DNA from: Pampus argenteus
Taxonomy: Eukaryota > Chordata > Actinopteri > Scombriformes > Stromateidae
Length of the DNA: 64,000 nt
Direction: 5' to 3'
NCBI GenBank assembly: GCA_036937835.1
Contig: CM072880.1
Span: 1,542,501-1,606,500, forward strand
In this document: in pieces, positions 61,194 through 64,000 of the stretch
How the letters are laid out: each line of letters opens with the position of its first letter
How positions within the stretch are numbered: the first letter of the stretch is position 1
Position numbers and translations under genes: made by a program
The notes under the pieces: model-generated
What the model was told of the DNA's origin: nothing
Seen by the model: the letters and a program-made list of their open reading frames with translations, nothing else
Databases searched by the model: none

Positions 61194-62880
61194 ACTCACA
61201 CACACACTCCCAAACATTAAGCTAACGTTACTGAACGAGGCTCCAGTCTGTTCAAAGAAACGCTAGACGTCAGCAGCATTCTGCACCTTAACGCGACTCA
61301 CTTGGACCTGTCAGTGTTATTTATCTTTTTATATAGATGTAATATATAGTTTTCCTGCTCAATCCTACTGAACATCGGACCAGTTTGTTGGGGTTGGTGG
61401 TGTGTGTGAGAGTACCCTGTGTGTACTTTTACTGGTTTTAAATACTGCAGGGCGTTTTTCTTTCCACTCAATATGGTCTTTTAAAAATGTCTATGCATCA
61501 TTTCATAGCTTACAGAAATTGTCTGAAACACTCCTTTAAAGAAACCACTAAAAATGTAACTACAAACATTATAGTGTCACTTTTACATAAAACAATCAGG
61601 TTTGTTGTTTCGGTAATAAAGGATTCAGTATGTTTCCTCTCGGTGAGCTAGAAGTGCACTACAGAGCAAAATGAGTTAAAAGTTTTATGTGAGTATTTAT
61701 TTTGAATTCTAGGAATTTTACAATGTTTTCAGCAATGCTGTCAGACGATATTTTAGCTGCAAATCAAAGCTTTAAACTAAATTTCACATGAAGCTGATGC
61801 TTTTTATTAAAGCAGGAAGTCACTGACCTGCACCTCCAACATTAACCGGCTCCTTAAGCTGCACTGGAGTACTGAAACATCCCAGATGATCTGGGATGGA
61901 CAGAAGAAGCTGTGAACTTTGACAGGAACCGGTCGCCTCCTCTGCAGGTGAATAGATGATGATATAATCTATTTTTGAAAATCTGTCGTTTGGAGGATTA
62001 TGTGGCTGCTTCATATAAAGATGCACTTATCTTAAATTACACATATGGGGGAAAAAGAGGAAACTGAGATCAGCAACTGGATTTTCTGTTTCATAAGTTT
62101 ACTGTTACTGTGTGGATATGAAAGCTTTACTCTGTTTGTGTGTGTTGAATGATGTTAACTGAGAGACTGTTGGCTGTAAAATAAAAGCATAAAGAACGTC
62201 TGAAGATAAAATGTTTGTCTGTTTTGTTCTATAAAATCCATGATAATGATTGTCATGGAGCTGCAACAACATCAGCACATGTATGACAAGTTGATGTTTC
62301 AGACACGCGTATTAAGTTTAAAACGCATCGAACAATGAAATGATACACTTGGAGAGGATTTGATCCATAAAGGTGACTGTAGGTCTCCTACTGAGAGACT
62401 GTTGGCTGGAAAATAAAAGCATTAAAAATGTGTGAAGATAAAATATCTGTGTCTGTAAATAAAAATATATCACTGTCCCACATAGAGCTGCAGCATTAAT
62501 GGTAATCTATCCTGTTAAAGAATAATAATTAAAAATTTTAAGCAAAACTACCAAAATATTTCAAGCTTTTCTTTGTCATAAATTACAGTAAACTGAATGT
62601 TTATATTGTTTAAATATTATGAAATATTTTTTAATGTTAGTATTCACATCCTCTGCCACTAGATGTCCCTACCAGGCTGTAAATATAACTTGTATTATTT
62701 ATGCGCAGCCATGGCAACCAAACATTACATTGTTTTAAACAGCACATGTATGAGTTGATCATAAACTCAGTTAATCTAAACACAAATAACACAAATAATA
62801 AACTTAAAGAGGGTTAGAGCCAATCTTGTAATATCTTTAGATAAAAATTAAAAATAGGGCTTATTTATTGTCTTATTACC
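61194..62880 (+). terminator. pdha1 3' UTR and downstream DNA
   Basis: AATAAA at 61615-61620 is the first good signal, about 420 bases after the stop. Further signals lie in a directly repeated segment: 'gagagactgttggctg' plus AAAATAAAAGCAT occurs at about 62161 and again at about 62393. No other gene is seen before the rps6ka3 promoter. Confidence 0.55.
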
Positions 62881-62903
62881 TCAACGGAACCCACCTCCTG
62901 ATG

Positions 62904-62911
62904 TGACGTCA
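62904..62911 (+). promoter_or_regulatory. Palindromic CRE (TGACGTCA) upstream of rps6ka3
   Basis: A full CREB/ATF site, with a second half-site-like GTGACGC a few bases on, about 490 bases upstream of the rps6ka3 ATG. A GCCGCCATATTG YY1-like element and an ETS-type CGGAAGT lie at about 62950-62975, which is probably the initiation region. Confidence 0.55.
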
Positions 62912-63095
62912 CCGTGACGCAGCTGAACGGACAGGTAAGCCGACACCGGCCGCCATATTGGGAAATAACGGAAGTGAGAGAGAGAGAAACAGATCGAGAG
63001 ACAAGTGTGTGCCGACTCCATCCGTTTCCTCCTCCTCCTCCTCCTCCTGCTGCTGCCGCTGCTCCTCCTGCTCCTCCTCTTCGGTGGTTTTTCTC

Positions 63096-63152
63096 ATGTT
63101 TGTCTCTCCGGAGAACGGGGCGGTTTTAGCGCCACAGCAGATCCGGAATTAG
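63096..63152 (+). other. Upstream ORF in the rps6ka3 5' UTR
   Basis: An 18-residue frame (MFVSPENGAVLAPQQIRN) precedes the main start. A second minimal uORF (ATG AAT AAA TAA) lies at 63241-63252. Both are in the 5' UTR if transcription starts near 62950. Confidence 0.4.
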
Positions 63153-63400
63153 ACCGCGTTCCCTCGGATCTGCTCGGTTGGTCGGACGGTGGGATTCCCG
63201 CGGCTGTTCGGAGAGGAAGAGGAAACGAGATAAAACACTAATGAATAAATAAATAAATAAAAAAGAAGAGAAAGAAGAAAAGGAAGGAGGACGACAGGTG
63301 GAGGGAAAGTGTCGACGTCGCACCGGAGCGGAGAAGCGAAATAAAGAAGAAGAAGAAGACGGAGTAAAAGTCGCAGCAGAGGCTGAAGAGGAGCACCGAG

Positions 63401-63463
63401 ATGCCGCTGGCTCAGTTGGCGGATCCCTGGCAGAAGATGCCGGTGGGGGGCACGACTGGAGAG
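63401..63463 (+). CDS. rps6ka3: Ribosomal protein S6 kinase alpha-3 (RSK2), first coding exon only
   Basis: RSK2 is a two-kinase-domain effector of ERK signalling. Only exon 1 is inside the window: 21 codons beginning MPLAQLADPWQKM, identical to the human RSK2 N-terminus for 13 residues, then PVGGTTGE, followed by a consensus donor (GAG, gtgagc) at 63464. No kinase domain is present before the window ends. Identification rests on this short but distinctive N-terminus and on Xp22.12 synteny with pdha1. The 5' UTR is GC-rich with CTC-rich runs and two short upstream ORFs. Confidence 0.85.
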
Positions 63464-64000
63464 GTGAGCCGCAAACACACCCCGGTACTTTGACCTGTGT
63501 AACAGTTACTGCAGTATTTCTGTGAGATTAGTACATACATGTCATATAAATACACCCTACATGCTGCTGTAGGCTGTTACAACACAACACCTTAATGTCA
63601 CCTTCAAGAAGTAGAAAAAAACTACATTCAAACTTCCTGTTAGTGACATTATATCATAAACATGTGATTAAAAGTGTCAGAAACACTATAGATTGAACAA
63701 AAGATACACTAATACACTGTAGTACTCTAAATAGAAGTATTAAAGTAGTATTACAGGACACACTGACACTCTAAAGTACCACATATGTACTCTAAAGTAC
63801 CACATATGTACTACAGTTCATCACAGTGTTCAAAGGTGTCGTTGAAAAGGCCATAAAGTGCAATAATGATGATTATTGATCATTATAAAGTGTCATATGT
63901 GACACCTGAGGATGACAGTCAAGTCACCACTGAGTGTCAGCAGCTCGCAGCGAATGAGAAAACGTCCCTATAGGACACTAGAGGACAAAATACCATAAAT
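63464..64000 (+). other. Start of rps6ka3 intron 1
   Basis: AT-rich intronic sequence. A short direct repeat (tactctaaagtaccacatat, two copies) lies at about 63768-63808. No exon is seen. Confidence 0.6.

Overview
The window is nuclear DNA from a ray-finned fish, most likely a percomorph teleost. It has compact intron-rich genes, very abundant CA/TG microsatellites, L2-type LINE relics, Tc1-like and hAT-like miniature elements, and about eight copies of an interspersed repeat typical of teleosts. No species name can be given from sequence alone. I reconstructed nine protein-coding genes (eight complete, one only as its first coding exon) by splicing exons by hand and checking reading phase at every junction.

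Layout: 1-9.0 kb is gene-poor and repeat-rich. mynn (myoneurin, +) runs 10.3-14.1 kb, lrrc34 (+) 15.7-18.7 kb, lrrc31 (-) 19.1-23.1 kb, eif2s3 (-) 24.1-27.9 kb, klhl15 (+) 31.7-34.5 kb with 5' non-coding exons from about 28.7 kb, apoo/MICOS26 (+) 38.7-42.7 kb, sat1 (-) 45.6-47.9 kb, acot9 (+) 49.2-54.7 kb, pdha1 (+) 55.8-61.2 kb, and exon 1 of rps6ka3 (RSK2, +) at 63.4 kb. Two conserved blocks meet here. mynn-lrrc34-lrrc31 matches human 3q26.2, without LRRIQ4. eif2s3-klhl15-apoo-sat1-acot9 plus pdha1-rps6ka3 matches human Xp22.1. The junction is the roughly 1 kb between lrrc31 and eif2s3.

Function: three products are mitochondrial (apoo in cristae organisation, acot9 in acyl-CoA hydrolysis, pdha1 in pyruvate oxidation). 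sat1 catabolises polyamines and consumes acetyl-CoA. eif2s3 is the GTP-binding subunit of translation initiation factor eIF2. klhl15 is a CUL3 ubiquitin-ligase adaptor. mynn is a BTB zinc-finger regulator. lrrc34 carries a perfect ciliary (RFX) promoter motif. The genes are neighbours, not an operon. eif2s3/klhl15 and sat1/acot9 are head-to-head pairs.

The most unusual structure is a 47-bp minisatellite found as three separate arrays (17, 6 and 7 copies, exact 47-bp period). It appears to have arisen inside an interspersed element that also occurs un-amplified in the window. Other notable points: a 79-unit UG tract abutting the acceptor of a skippable mynn zinc-finger exon; two in-frame candidate cassette exons in the pdha1 presequence; a GC-AG intron and alternative last exons in apoo; and CA repeats next to splice donors, and TG repeats next to acceptors, in several genes.
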